A DNA stretch of 64,000 nucleotides from an uncultured Alteromonadaceae bacterium (GCA_947501935.1 CANMXU010000004.1:124001-188000); one strand, 5' to 3'; numbered from the stretch's first letter, positions 1 through 9,809 are shown. Made by a program: numbers and translations. The notes: a model not told the origin generated them from the sequence alone.

Positions 1-180
1 TAAAAGTACAATATGCTTTTGTAACTGCTATTATCTTTTATGCAAGTTGTCATTTTATTGGCTTTAAAATGATGGATTGCTAGTTATCTATTTGTATTTA
101 AAGGAGGAATTACTAAATACAACTTAGTAAGAGTAGAAGTTAGGTCAATAAAAATAATATAAAAAAACACAAGGAATAGT
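1..180. other. Window edge and leader of the first gene
   Basis: AT-rich non-coding DNA. An AAGGAGG at 101-107 looks like a strong ribosome binding site but no start codon follows at usable distance. The site that serves the first gene is AAGGA at 171-175, five bases before its ATG. No promoter can be assigned with confidence. Confidence 0.5.
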
Positions 181-3100
181 ATGAATAACATAACAAAAAT
201 CATTAAATACCGCGTTTTTAATAGTAAATATTGGCAAATAAATTTTAGCTTTTTATTTATCATCAGCATATTGTCTGCACCTGTATCAGCTACGACTGAG
301 GCAAATCTGAATGTCGATTTATGGGCTTATGAGGAGACAAGTTCAAATGTTGTTGCTGCAGCTCGATATGCAGGTTTATATGCTGTAGCAAATAGAAGTA
401 GTAATAGCATTGCAATATATAACATTGAGCAGCAAAAACTGGCAGAAATTAGCGCACAGGATTTAGCCTCAACCTTACCTGAAGGTACAAATATTACTGG
501 TAGCAGTTATGGCCCCGCAGGCTTAGCATTTTCGGCCTCAGGTCGGTTGTTATTTGTTGCCATCAATGTTGCTGGCGCTAGTGACGTTATTTTGAAATTT
601 AACACCGGAACAAAAAGCTTATCCACTTTTGTAGCAAGCATTAACTTATCAACAACACCAGTGGAAGGTAATTTAGGCCTTGCTCATCATAAAGGGCAAT
701 TATTCGTTGGTACTGCTTCAGGTCGGGTATTTCGCTACCAAGCACAAAAAGAAGACAGTGCAGGAAAATTGGTGGCTATGTACGGTTTAATTTCTGGGCC
801 TTTCAGTGGCGTACGCAGCATAACCATTGATAGTTTAACCGAGCACGCTTATTTAGGTAATTCAAACCGACTTTTCCGTTTAAACCTTATCAATCAAAGA
901 TTAATGCCTATCGCTAATGTTGTTAATTTAACAAGCTTAACTTATGGCCGAAACTATGGCGCTGATGGTCGTGGCGGTTTATATCTTTTAACGGAAGTTA
1001 ACGGTGTTAAGCAGTTAAGCTTTGTTGATAATGCAAGTTTACAACTAAGCATTAGTCAAAATAGTCCTGTAGTTCCTGTGCCATACACTGAGGTTAGTCA
1101 AGTTGCTGCTATTGCCGCGACCGCTGACGGTAAAATATTGGCGGCTGGTGAGCAAACATTGCTATTGAGTGATAATTCCGATCAACGGATGAGTTATCAA
1201 CAGTGGCTGCGCAATGAATATGAGCAATACATGACTTTTATTCGTTCAGCCTGCTGGCCTGAAGGAGTAAGGGAAGGTTGGGTAAGTGGTACTGAGCCAA
1301 AACCAGACCAAGGTCGCTATCGTGCTTATTCAACCGGTGCTGCTGGTTGGGCAGCGTTAATGTTAATGACGGATGAAGCTATGTTTGGCAACTCAGCAGA
1401 AGCTGAAATTGAAGCGATTATTACCCGTTTTGCGGGCTTACATTCTGATGGTATTGGCCCAGAAGTAACAACCGATGGTTTATATTATGGCGATTACTAC
1501 CCAGATACCGGATTAAAATATGGTTTACCTTCCATTTATTCAACGGCAAAAATAGTAAATGCCGCTTTGTATGCACGTAAGTTTTATCCGCAAAATTCGA
1601 ATATTGTTAACGCTGCAAATAAAATTATTGGCATGCAAAAGAACTATGCAGATTATTTACGCGATTATGCGCAAGTTGAACATACTGGTGTTATGTATGG
1701 TCCGCAAGCGGAAGACTCTTTACAAAGCTCGCCGCCTTATCAAGAAGCTTATTTATTTTCTGAGCTTGCTGGCGCTCAAGACCCTATGGCAGTAAATGCT
1801 TATGAAGATTGGTGGAAACATCATCAAAACTACGAAACTCAAAATGACTATTTAAGCAATGAGCCGGTGATAAAGTGGAATATCTCTTCATTTGTTGAGC
1901 AATATGGTCATATTGTTTTTAAAGATCGCCGAGAAAGTACTGATTGGCGAGCAAACTTCGATAATCTTTATGCGCACTATGCAGCTTGGACCGATGATAA
2001 CAACCCTGACTATTTAACGGTATTTTCTGCCGGACCAACAAAAAGTAGCGGCTATAACGCCGATAAAATACTTAGTCATCCAGATACCATTACGCACTTT
2101 CCGGGGGTTTTAGGTTTTGGTATGTATGGTAATAGTGTGCCTATGGTTGGTGGTTACTTCGCCTATCGTGACGGCATTAAGCAAAAAATGAAGGGTAAAG
2201 ATGGTGTTTTTGGTCCTAATGCTACTATCGGCGCTGAAATACTCACGCGTTATTCTAACGAAGACCCTAGTTGGGAGCCGAATCGATTAGCAATACCTGA
2301 TATGGTTTTTGGTTTATATGGCTTGGTTGAGCAACTTACTGACAATGAAGGTAATAAAGGCATTATTGATCGCTTAATTGCCCGTGATGCTAGCCCTAAA
2401 GACTTTGCTGTGCATGAGAGTTATGGTCATAGTGCCAGTAATTTTGAAGCTCAAGGGCAACTGATGAATGTGGTTAATGGGCAGTTTTCTTCTTATAAAG
2501 ATGGCTGGACGACCTTGGGGACAGACTTTAAATATTACGCACCTAATATTGGCGGACAAACTATCAGTGGTCGCAGTGGTGAAATTCGTTCAACTACGGG
2601 CATGGATGGTTCAGTAGAGTTTGGCCGTTTTCAACAAACCCTCGATATGACAGCAGAACCAAGCTTAACGCCTTTTGTACTTCGCGCGAATGGCAAAATT
2701 TTCAAATCAGGCTCTGAAGATCAAAGCTATCTTAAAATCGAATGGGATGAAGACAATGATCCTAATAACAGCAGCGCTTTTACTGCTCAATATAGTGATG
2801 TTTTAGATGCTGATGATTATATCATTTCAGGTGGAGATGTAGCTGAAAAAACCTTTGATATAACAACCCGTAAGCCGGTTGGCGCTAATTACGCCCATGT
2901 TAGCTTTGAAGTTAAACGCAACCTTAATGTTGCGCCGAAATACATTAAGTACTTTTTTGATAATTTAACCATGCGCCGGTTACGTATTGACTTAATTGAT
3001 GCGGGTGATGGTATGTGGCACTCAGTTGACGGTGTAAGGGCAACAGCAATTGTTGACGGTGAACAAGCTAACTTTAAGCTTCGCAATGGCACTAATAAGA

Positions 3101-3453
3101 ATGATGAGTCGTTAATTTATCGTGACTATCAGCTTGATGCGAATGACCCTCTCGGTACACGTTATGTGGTGAGCGCGAACATTGATACTGCCAATATTGA
3201 AGACTCAGAACTGCTGGTTTATGTTGAAATTCGCAGCAGTACTGATCCTACCTACTTTCGTCAAGAAGGTGGTGATGTGGTGAATGTTAATACTAGCTCA
3301 CGAGATATTTACTATTCAGGTCGCCGCCTAGAAACTCATGAAGACCAACTACGCGTGATTGTACGTTTTAAGAAACGGGTGATCAGAGCTTGGGTTGACC
3401 AACATGCTACTTTGAACAAAATTAACGTAGGTAAACAAGCACCATCGTTTTAA
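181..3453 (+). CDS. Large secreted protein, propeller-like plus glucoamylase-like toroid architecture, family unknown
   Basis: I do not recognise a named family. Residues 1-38 form a signal peptide (hydrophobic run ending near PVSAT). Residues about 40-340 contain repeated beta-strand/turn units (VANRSSNSIAIYN, LFVAINVAGASDVILKFN, LFVGTASGRVFRY, AYLGNSNRLFRLN) that look like blades of a beta-propeller. Residues about 345-740 are helix-rich with many Trp, Tyr and acidic residues and phrases such as RAYSTGAAGWAALMLM and DGVFGPNATIGAEI, recalling alpha/alpha-toroid sugar enzymes of the glucoamylase-like type; this resemblance is weak. The last 350 residues are beta-rich and could be a carbohydrate-binding or adhesion domain. 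ATG start is backed by AAGGA. It stands alone, followed by a terminator. An extracellular polysaccharide enzyme is my best guess, not a demonstration. Confidence 0.55.
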   Translation: MNNITKIIKYRVFNSKYWQINFSFLFIISILSAPVSATTEANLNVDLWAYEETSSNVVAAARYAGLYAVANRSSNSIAIYNIEQQKLAEISAQDLASTLPEGTNITGSSYGPAGLAFSASGRLLFVAINVAGASDVILKFNTGTKSLSTFVASINLSTTPVEGNLGLAHHKGQLFVGTASGRVFRYQAQKEDSAGKLVAMYGLISGPFSGVRSITIDSLTEHAYLGNSNRLFRLNLINQRLMPIANVVNLTSLTYGRNYGADGRGGLYLLTEVNGVKQLSFVDNASLQLSISQNSPVVPVPYTEVSQVAAIAATADGKILAAGEQTLLLSDNSDQRMSYQQWLRNEYEQYMTFIRSACWPEGVREGWVSGTEPKPDQGRYRAYSTGAAGWAALMLMTDEAMFGNSAEAEIEAIITRFAGLHSDGIGPEVTTDGLYYGDYYPDTGLKYGLPSIYSTAKIVNAALYARKFYPQNSNIVNAANKIIGMQKNYADYLRDYAQVEHTGVMYGPQAEDSLQSSPPYQEAYLFSELAGAQDPMAVNAYEDWWKHHQNYETQNDYLSNEPVIKWNISSFVEQYGHIVFKDRRESTDWRANFDNLYAHYAAWTDDNNPDYLTVFSAGPTKSSGYNADKILSHPDTITHFPGVLGFGMYGNSVPMVGGYFAYRDGIKQKMKGKDGVFGPNATIGAEILTRYSNEDPSWEPNRLAIPDMVFGLYGLVEQLTDNEGNKGIIDRLIARDASPKDFAVHESYGHSASNFEAQGQLMNVVNGQFSSYKDGWTTLGTDFKYYAPNIGGQTISGRSGEIRSTTGMDGSVEFGRFQQTLDMTAEPSLTPFVLRANGKIFKSGSEDQSYLKIEWDEDNDPNNSSAFTAQYSDVLDADDYIISGGDVAEKTFDITTRKPVGANYAHVSFEVKRNLNVAPKYIKYFFDNLTMRRLRIDLIDAGDGMWHSVDGVRATAIVDGEQANFKLRNGTNKNDESLIYRDYQLDANDPLGTRYVVSANIDTANIEDSELLVYVEIRSSTDPTYFRQEGGDVVNVNTSSRDIYYSGRRLETHEDQLRVIVRFKKRVIRAWVDQHATLNKINVGKQAPSF

Positions 3454-3472
3454 ATTTAATAGGCAATAAGCA

Positions 3473-3511
3473 AAAGGCCTTGTTCTTCACTAGAATAAGG
3501 CCTTTATTTTT
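3473..3511 (+). terminator. Rho-independent terminator after the 1090-aa secreted protein gene
   Basis: A perfect 9-bp stem (AAAGGCCTT at 3473-3481 pairing with AAGGCCTTT at 3497-3505) is followed by ATTTTT. It lies between convergent genes and has A residues on the far side, so it may also act on the minus strand. Confidence 0.8.
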
Positions 3512-3557
3512 AGGTTCGAATTAACTGGTTAGCGACTAAATTGCATGTCAAAAAACA

Positions 3558-4610
3558 TTAAAAAGGTGCAGGATAGCTTTTTAAAACATGACTAATATCG
3601 GCTAATGCCTGTTGGTTTAACGGCATTGAAAAAGCGCTGATATCGTCTTTTAACTGTGCCATTGAGGTTGCGCCAATAATACTTGAAGTTACTCCGTCAA
3701 CTTGATCACACCAAGCCAGTGCTAATTGTGCTGGTGTATAGCCATATTGTTTGGCAATGTCGCTGTAAGCAGCAATCGCTTGATGTGAACTTGGCGTATC
3801 GCGAAATAAACCATTGCGCTGGCTTATGGTCCAGCGGCTACCTTGTGGGCGAGCACCATTTTGATATTTACCACTTAACATACCGCCTGCAAGTGGCGAC
3901 CAAGGTAAGTAGGCAATATCTTCATGCACACAGTTTTCAATTAAATACGGCCAATCTTTGCTATGGAGCAAATTAAACTCGTTTTGAATTGACACCATTT
4001 TGGGTAAATTATGCTGCTCGCTAAGTTTTAAATAGGTATTAATACCCCACGGCGTATCGTCAGATAAACCACAAAAACGAATTTTACCAGCTTTTACACA
4101 GCGGTCTAAACCTTGAAGAATATCGAGCATTTGCGCCGTGTGCTCTTTAGCATTAGTCGTTGATAACGATATTGCATTTGGTGAATGCTGACCAAAATGT
4201 GGAGATTGTCTATTCGGCCAATGCAGTTGAAATAAGTCGATATAACTGGTTTGTAAACGTTGTAATGACTTATCAACAGCGGCAACAACCGCATCGCCAG
4301 TAATCGGGCCGCCAGCTCTTATCCAAGGAACGCCACCGCCGGTTATTTTTGTGGCTATAATAAGTTTTTCACGTTTACTTTTATTTTCACTAAGCCAATT
4401 ACCGAGAATAATTTCTGTTTGATGGGCGGTTTCTTTATTCGGCGGCACCGGGTACATTTCGGCAGTATCAATGAAATTAACCCCTTGTGCTAAGGCATAT
4501 TCAATTTGCTCATTCGCCTCTTGCTGAACATTTTGCAGGCCCCAAGTCATAGTGCCTAAACAAACTCGTGAAACCGATAAACCACTACTACCTAGTTTTG
4601 AATATTCCAT
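3558..4610 (-). CDS. tas: Aldo/keto reductase, Tas family
   Basis: A 350-aa NADP(H)-dependent aldo/keto reductase, a cytosolic (beta/alpha)8 barrel enzyme that reduces carbonyls. The sequence follows E. coli Tas closely through N-terminal LCLGTMTWG, the catalytic Asp/Tyr segment NFIDTAEMYPVPPNKET, SLQRLQTSYIDLFQLHWP, and the cofactor-binding C-terminal part with SSIIGATSMAQLKDDI. Length matches Tas (about 346 aa). The physiological substrate of Tas is uncertain; the E. coli protein was found by complementing tyrosine auxotrophy. It is a single gene, convergent with the preceding secreted protein and divergent from rsuA. Confidence 0.88.
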   Translation of the reverse strand: MEYSKLGSSGLSVSRVCLGTMTWGLQNVQQEANEQIEYALAQGVNFIDTAEMYPVPPNKETAHQTEIILGNWLSENKSKREKLIIATKITGGGVPWIRAGGPITGDAVVAAVDKSLQRLQTSYIDLFQLHWPNRQSPHFGQHSPNAISLSTTNAKEHTAQMLDILQGLDRCVKAGKIRFCGLSDDTPWGINTYLKLSEQHNLPKMVSIQNEFNLLHSKDWPYLIENCVHEDIAYLPWSPLAGGMLSGKYQNGARPQGSRWTISQRNGLFRDTPSSHQAIAAYSDIAKQYGYTPAQLALAWCDQVDGVTSSIIGATSMAQLKDDISAFSMPLNQQALADISHVLKSYPAPF

Positions 4611-4713
4611 GCTTGTCTCAATCAGTTATAATGCTATTGCGTTATTCTAGCAGAGCGCTAGTGAAATCAAGTAATAATCACAGTGATTTAATCGAGTTGG
4701 TATAAATAATATT

Positions 4714-5433
4714 TTGAAAAGCAAACCATTAGGCAAAAGCCGCTTAGATCGCTTTATCAGTGAAGCATGTCAAATTAGTCGTCGTGATGTGCGTTTGATG
4801 CTCGCGAAAAAGCGTGTTTTGGTTGACCATAAAATAGCCTCTGACATTGATTTGATAGTTGATAAATTTTCACATATCCAAGTAGATAAGCAAGTATTAC
4901 AGGATAATCAAGCCAGCTATGTAATGTTACATAAACCGACTGGCGTAGTTTCGGCAACCAAAGATGAGCAACACCAAACGGTGATAGATTTACTGACCAC
5001 AGAGGATAAAAATAGCTTACATATTGTTGGCCGATTAGACCTTAATACCTCAGGTTTAGTATTGCTGACAAATGACAGTCGTTGGTCAGAGCAATTAACC
5101 TTACCTGAGAAAAAAGTCGCGAAACGTTATTTAGTCACTTTAGCTGAGCCGCTCACCACTGATTATATTGAAGCATTCGCGCAAGGTATGTATTTTGGTT
5201 ATGAAGATATTATTACCCGTCCAGCTAAGTTAGAAATTTTAGCTGACAATTTGGCTCGAGTGACACTAGTGGAAGGGCGTTATCACCAAATTAAAAGGAT
5301 GTTTGGCCGCTTCCAAAACCAAGTAGTTGCTTTGCACCGCGAAGCGATAGGCAGTTTATTTTTAGACGAAAACTTGGCTGTGGGGCAAAGCCGTTCACTT
5401 ACTGAAAATGAAGTTGAAGATATTTTTAGTTAA
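4714..5433 (+). CDS. rsuA: 16S rRNA pseudouridine synthase, RsuA family
   Basis: A 239-aa RsuA/RluB/E/F-type pseudouridine synthase. The N-terminal S4 RNA-binding domain spans about residues 7-65 (SRLDRFISEACQISRRDVR, RVLVDHKIA). The catalytic domain has GRLDLNTSGLVLLTND, whose Asp is the family nucleophile, and VEGRYHQIKRMFG near the C-terminus. The closest match in memory is E. coli RsuA, which modifies U516 of 16S rRNA. The start is TTG at 4714; no in-frame ATG lies before the S4 domain, so this start is probable although no strong ribosome binding site is visible. Its end overlaps the convergent SRPBCC gene by 4 bp. Confidence 0.85.
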   Translation: MKSKPLGKSRLDRFISEACQISRRDVRLMLAKKRVLVDHKIASDIDLIVDKFSHIQVDKQVLQDNQASYVMLHKPTGVVSATKDEQHQTVIDLLTTEDKNSLHIVGRLDLNTSGLVLLTNDSRWSEQLTLPEKKVAKRYLVTLAEPLTTDYIEAFAQGMYFGYEDIITRPAKLEILADNLARVTLVEGRYHQIKRMFGRFQNQVVALHREAIGSLFLDENLAVGQSRSLTENEVEDIFS

Positions 5434-5861
5434 CTTTTAGCTTCAAGAGTCGTTTTTAAAGCATTGAGTAAGGCGTTATAAATTGGCTCACAAAACTCAG
5501 CCACTTGGTTCTCATTTCCACTATCAAAACTCGACCCCCATTCCACTAATGTACCGCTAGTTAACTCGGTTAGTTTTACCACGCCGACATAATTATCTAC
5601 GGCTGATGCTGCCACCGGACCTGGTCCATCATCAATGCTATAAGAAAAAGTATGCTCTTTCGGGTTAAGCGCGATTAGGGTTTCATGAAAAGCATCATTA
5701 AGAATGCGTTGTGCGCCTAATTCATTACCCTTTTTATCACCAACTTTGGTGATTGAAGTTACGACTCCATTTGCCCACGGCATATGATGAAAATCACTTA
5801 AGCTTTGCCAAACTGTATCAATAGCGCAAGATATTTCAATCTTCTGATAACAACGACCCAT
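5430..5861 (-). CDS. SRPBCC family protein (polyketide cyclase/dehydrase type)
   Basis: A 143-aa cytosolic protein with the START/Bet v1-like ligand-pocket fold. It begins with the characteristic strand and helix (KIEISCAIDTVWQSLSDFHHMPWANGVV), continues with strands ending in DNYVGVVKLTEL and GTLVEWGSSFD, and closes with the long C-terminal helix that lines the pocket. GGAGAACT precedes the ATG. The ligand cannot be told from the sequence. Its 3' end overlaps rsuA on the other strand. Confidence 0.75.
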   Translation of the reverse strand: MGRCYQKIEISCAIDTVWQSLSDFHHMPWANGVVTSITKVGDKKGNELGAQRILNDAFHETLIALNPKEHTFSYSIDDGPGPVAASAVDNYVGVVKLTELTSGTLVEWGSSFDSGNENQVAEFCEPIYNALLNALKTTLEAKS

Positions 5862-5936
5862 GGTAGTTCTCCTTAGTTGAGGGGATAAAACTAATAAAAA
5901 TAAGTTTAGAGTAGAATCACTAAAATGCGAGTGGCC

Positions 5937-6533
5937 TTATTGGTACTTTTGCAATTGCCGGTCATGAAATTTTGCCAGTATAACTAAACAAGTTATTGCA
6001 CCAATTAATGCCAATGCCATATCTGATTGGGTATCCCAAACATAGCCTTGAGTACCTAAAAAAGCCTCAGCATTTTCGCCAGAAGCAACGGCAACCCACC
6101 ATTCAATTAATTCATAAAAAGCACTAAAAGCTAAGCTAATTGAAATGATGAAAACATTAAGCCACTGTCGAGTATTAACTACTGCTTTACGTAATAGAAT
6201 TTCGCGAGCAAGTAATGCTGGTACAAACCCTTGAAAAAAGTGACCAACCTTGTCGTAATTATTACGCTCACTGCCCATTAGCTCTTTGATGGTGTCAAAT
6301 AAGGGGACTTCTGCGTAGGTGTAATGACCGCCAACCATCAGCACGATACAATGTAGTAAAATAAAAATATACAGCAGCGAAGTTAAGCGAAAGCTGTGAT
6401 AAGTGAAAAAAAGTACCAGTGCGCCGAGCATGGCGGGTAGTACTTCAAGAAACCAAGTGAACTGATCTTTAGGATTAATGCCAGACCAAATTAGTACTGC
6501 TAAAAAGCTCACTACCCAGATGTTTCTATTCAT
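5937..6533 (-). CDS. Inner-membrane protein, DUF2238 (YjdF family)
   Basis: A 198-aa polytopic membrane protein with about six hydrophobic segments. It carries the conserved DUF2238 features: YDKVGHFFQGFVPALLARE in the middle, SAFYELIEWWVAVASG, and GTQGYVWDTQSDMALALIGA near the C-terminus. E. coli YjdF has the same length class and motifs. No function is established for the family. GGAACA lies just before the ATG. It may share a transcript with the SRPBCC gene 75 bp downstream. Confidence 0.8.
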   Translation of the reverse strand: MNRNIWVVSFLAVLIWSGINPKDQFTWFLEVLPAMLGALVLFFTYHSFRLTSLLYIFILLHCIVLMVGGHYTYAEVPLFDTIKELMGSERNNYDKVGHFFQGFVPALLAREILLRKAVVNTRQWLNVFIISISLAFSAFYELIEWWVAVASGENAEAFLGTQGYVWDTQSDMALALIGAITCLVILAKFHDRQLQKYQ

Positions 6534-6636
6534 GGTTGTTCCTTATATCACCGTTCAATAAAACGATTACCTGAATACTAGCATAACGAATTTGTTGTTC
6601 TATGGGCTTTTTTTCATAGATAATGGTGAATTTTTA

Positions 6637-7020
6637 CTAGCTTTTATCCCAATTAAATTTATGCGGATTAACAGGATAGCAAGAGTTGCTAATAAAAGTT
6701 TTGGCAGCTTTTTTTAGCTCAGGCTTTGCTTTTAGGGAGTGAAAGGCATGTTTGCATTGTTTTTTTATACCAGGGAGTGGTCTTAACATCTTGCTGTCTT
6801 TACCCGATATCCAGCCTTGATTAATAATAATAGTGCAGCTGTTATCAACTAGAAACTTGACATCGTTAAAGGCTTTATTATCAACTAAACTTTTTAAGGA
6901 TGAAATGCAAATATCTGATTTAACAATTGTTCTTTCTAAGAACTTACTATGATTTTCTGCTAGGCAAAGTGGCGATAACAGGGGAGTAAGCAGCGTGGCT
7001 GCTAGTAATAATTTTTTCAT
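6637..7020 (-). CDS. Small secreted protein of unknown function
   Basis: A 127-aa protein with a clear signal peptide (MKKLLLAATLLTPLLSPLCLA, cleavage after about residue 21). The mature part is basic and has four Cys spaced as in small periplasmic disulfide-bonded proteins (DICISS, NSCTI, KKQCKHA, SNSCYPV). I do not recognise the family. It stands alone between YjdF and the RIO kinase. Confidence 0.6.
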   Translation of the reverse strand: MKKLLLAATLLTPLLSPLCLAENHSKFLERTIVKSDICISSLKSLVDNKAFNDVKFLVDNSCTIIINQGWISGKDSKMLRPLPGIKKQCKHAFHSLKAKPELKKAAKTFISNSCYPVNPHKFNWDKS

Positions 7021-7163
7021 GACTAAATCCGTTTATTAGTTATTGTTATAACTGATTGCTATCAATAGTGGATATTGATAATAAACGGATTTTTATTAAA
7101 GGTGAAGTTTAATAATAAAAAACAAACTATTGGTAATTTGAATTAATGCCTAGCTTACTACTT

Positions 7164-8024
7164 TTACAGCGCTATTTCTTCAACTTCACCGGTGCGTAAT
7201 AAACGGTCTTGTTCTTCTGCAAAAGCGGCTTTTATTTCTTCTAAAACGGTATCAACATCAGCTTCATCGTCATTAACTTCAAACAAGCCGGTAAGCTCAG
7301 TTTCTGGGCTTAATTCACCTTTTTCAAAAAGTGCCCATAGCTCATCACTGTAGTTGGTTTGTGCTAACTCTGGTGCGAACTGTGCGTAATAGGTGGTAAT
7401 ATTGTTTACATCTCGCGCTAACATGCTTTGAGCATTGTTGTTGGCACTAGCGTCAACCGCTTGCGGCAAGTCAATAACTACTGGGCCATATTCATCGACC
7501 AAAACATTAAATTCAGACAAGTCACCATGAATAATGCCGGCACATAACATCCGCATAATATAAATCATCATTATTTGATGATCTTCAATCGCTTGTTCGG
7601 CGGGCATTATCACGTCGTTTAATCTTGGTGCTACTTCACCATTTTCGTCGGTGATCAGCTCCATTAGTAATACCCCTTCGAAACAGCCATAAGGCTCAGG
7701 TACTCTAACGCCTGCAGCAGCTAGGGTATATAAGGCCTCTACTTCAGCATTTTGCCAAGCACTTTCTTGTTGATCTTTGCCATATTTAGAGCCTTTTTCC
7801 ATCGCTCTAGCACGTCGGCTATTTCGACTTTTACGGCCTTCTTGATATTGAGCTGCTTTTTTAAAGCTACGTTTATTGGCTTCTTTATAAACCTTGGCGC
7901 AGCGAATATCTTCGCCTCGGCGCACCATATAAACAGTGGCTTCTTTGCCGCTCATTAATTGGCAAATAACTTCATCAACTAAGCCGTCTTCAACAAGCGG
8001 CAAGATTCGTTTTGGTATTTTCAT
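7164..8024 (-). CDS. RIO-type serine protein kinase (PA4780 family)
   Basis: A 286-aa atypical protein kinase of the RIO family. Seen directly: the ATP-loop segment MSGKEATVYMVRRG, the Lys-containing strand CAKVYKE, the basic insert SRNSRRARAMEKGSKYG, the catalytic loop IIHGDLSEFNVLV with its HGD-x-S-x-x-N signature, and the metal-binding VIDLPQAVD. The C-terminal 80 residues are acidic (DDEADVDTVLEE), a common extension in the proteobacterial members. Bacterial RIO kinases are known only sparsely; substrates are unclear. Single gene. Confidence 0.88.
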   Translation of the reverse strand: MKIPKRILPLVEDGLVDEVICQLMSGKEATVYMVRRGEDIRCAKVYKEANKRSFKKAAQYQEGRKSRNSRRARAMEKGSKYGKDQQESAWQNAEVEALYTLAAAGVRVPEPYGCFEGVLLMELITDENGEVAPRLNDVIMPAEQAIEDHQIMMIYIMRMLCAGIIHGDLSEFNVLVDEYGPVVIDLPQAVDASANNNAQSMLARDVNNITTYYAQFAPELAQTNYSDELWALFEKGELSPETELTGLFEVNDDEADVDTVLEEIKAAFAEEQDRLLRTGEVEEIAL

Positions 8025-8081
8025 TGCGCCGTTATACCTTAGATAGACACAGGAATATACCTTAACGGGTATTTTTTTGAA

Positions 8082-9809
8082 TTATTGTGACATTTTTGGG
8101 CGCGACCAATCACTGCTTTGATAGCCTTTTGGCTTGTTTGGTTTATCAACTTTCACCGCTTGTTCTTTTTTGTCATCAAATAAAAGCCAATTATCAGTTC
8201 TAAAAGGAGAGGCTGGTAAGCCTTCAATATTATAGAGTAAATTCTGTTTTGAAGGATTCATTGCCCATGCATATCTCACTGCTATGGGGTTATTAACCTC
8301 TGATGAATGCACCTCTACGGTATTACCGATAATTTTTGCGCTCGCCCAGTGCCACTTTTTATCGGCTGCTGCGATAGCAAAACCGCCTAATGGTGCAAGG
8401 TTAGCGCTGATTAAGCCACTGCCAACAGAGTCAAAGTGTAAGGTGATTTTATTGTTTTTGATGGTTTGTTTAGTAAATTTTGGACCATGAGCTGTCAGCT
8501 TTTTACCATAAACTTGTGCTAATGCTAAATAGGCATGTCGAATACCAATTGGCTTTTTGTTTTTTGGGTGTAGTGCCACGGCATCGCCGGTATCAATACT
8601 TACAGCCATTCCTGTATTTGGCACATTAAGCGCGACTTGGCGCATCATTTCTCGATTAATTGCCCATGTTGCCGCTATGCCTTCAACAGGTTGTATTTGG
8701 CTGGCTCCCCAGCTAGGGAGTTGGGTAAAGAAAAAAGGAAAGTCATCTGTCACATTGCCGTTAGATAATTGATGCCAGCTGCTGCGGTAATAGCTAATTA
8801 ACTGAGTCAGTTGCTGCTGATATTGCAGTGCTTGTGGCGCTGTTTTTGAATTTCGCTCACCTTGATACCAAATCGCACCGCGAATGCCATAAGGGCGAAC
8901 GGGGTTGATCATGGCATTAAAAATGTGTCCCGGATATTGATGTCCTAAATTAGCAGGTTTAGTGATCATGGGTGGCGTTAATTCTTTGACCTTATTTTTC
9001 ATGGTTTCGCCACGGTTAATTTTTACTCGATAGTCTTGGTAGGCTTGTTGGTAGTTAGTTAATGCTTGTTCGGCGGGAAAGCGTTTTGATACTTTATTCA
9101 ACCCCGCTATTAAGGCTGTTGTTTGCAGATTGTCTTTTTGTATTTCTTGAGGTAGCCAGCCTTCAATTGGCGTACCAGCATAAGCTTGTACAATAATGCC
9201 AACGGGTACATCTAAAGCAAGGTGGAGTTTTTTAGCAAAAAAATAAGAAACCGCTGATGTTCTGGCAACAGTCATTGGTGTTGCTGGCGCCCATTTAGCC
9301 AATAAATCACGGGAGTCATCAAGTGGCTGATGCCAATGATCACGAGCTGATTTATAAATGCGTAAATTAGGATAGTTTGCGGTTTTTATTTCCGCGGGGC
9401 CAGCAAAGCTATTAGCCACCGACCAGCCCATATTTGACTGCCCAGCACATAACCATACTTCACCAATAGCAACATTGTTGAGGATAATTTCATTGTTAGC
9501 GTTAATTTTTATTTGATGATTACTGCCGTAGCTTGGGGTTTTAATAAATAGTTGCCATTTTCCCTCCGCAGAGGCTTTAGTACTACTTTTCGCTCCCCAG
9601 CTTGTGGTTAGGGTTATTTTTTCACCAGGCGCTGCTTTTCCCCAAATGGCATTGTTGGTTTGTTGTTGCAAAATCATATTATCGGAAAATAAGCTTGGCA
9701 GTGAAACATCAGCTATTACCGTAGATGATAATACGGCTGAAAAAGCAATACTCAGCAGTAACCATTGCTGAATAATTTGGCCTAACCATGAGGGCGTTTT
9801 ATTTTTCAT
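8082..9809 (-). CDS. Secreted sialate O-acetylesterase-type SGNH hydrolase
   Basis: A 575-aa esterase with an N-terminal signal (residues 1-33, ending SSTVIA), then the small beta domain typical of sialate O-acetylesterases (LPSLFSDNMILQQQ, GKWQLFIKTPSYG). The SGNH catalytic part has the block I motif LCAGQSNMGWSV (Ser125), NPVRPYGIRGAIWYQGERN, and a C-terminal Asp/His region DTGDAVALHPKNKKPIGIRH. The family removes acetyl esters from sialic acids or from other acetylated glycans such as xylan, so the substrate is open. It lies far from the GH92 locus at the other end of the window and need not act with it. Confidence 0.85.
   Translation of the reverse strand: MKNKTPSWLGQIIQQWLLLSIAFSAVLSSTVIADVSLPSLFSDNMILQQQTNNAIWGKAAPGEKITLTTSWGAKSSTKASAEGKWQLFIKTPSYGSNHQIKINANNEIILNNVAIGEVWLCAGQSNMGWSVANSFAGPAEIKTANYPNLRIYKSARDHWHQPLDDSRDLLAKWAPATPMTVARTSAVSYFFAKKLHLALDVPVGIIVQAYAGTPIEGWLPQEIQKDNLQTTALIAGLNKVSKRFPAEQALTNYQQAYQDYRVKINRGETMKNKVKELTPPMITKPANLGHQYPGHIFNAMINPVRPYGIRGAIWYQGERNSKTAPQALQYQQQLTQLISYYRSSWHQLSNGNVTDDFPFFFTQLPSWGASQIQPVEGIAATWAINREMMRQVALNVPNTGMAVSIDTGDAVALHPKNKKPIGIRHAYLALAQVYGKKLTAHGPKFTKQTIKNNKITLHFDSVGSGLISANLAPLGGFAIAAADKKWHWASAKIIGNTVEVHSSEVNNPIAVRYAWAMNPSKQNLLYNIEGLPASPFRTDNWLLFDDKKEQAVKVDKPNKPKGYQSSDWSRPKMSQ

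Noticed and set aside
101..107. Strong Shine-Dalgarno-like AAGGAGG
   Set aside because: No start codon follows within reach and the next gene has its own site at 171-175.
3683..3976. 97-codon plus-strand frame within tas
   Set aside because: Opposite-strand shadow of a clearly recognised enzyme.
8082..9809. Esterase as part of the GH92 mannoside locus
   Set aside because: It is 38 kb away, without the 16-bp operator in front, so no link is shown.
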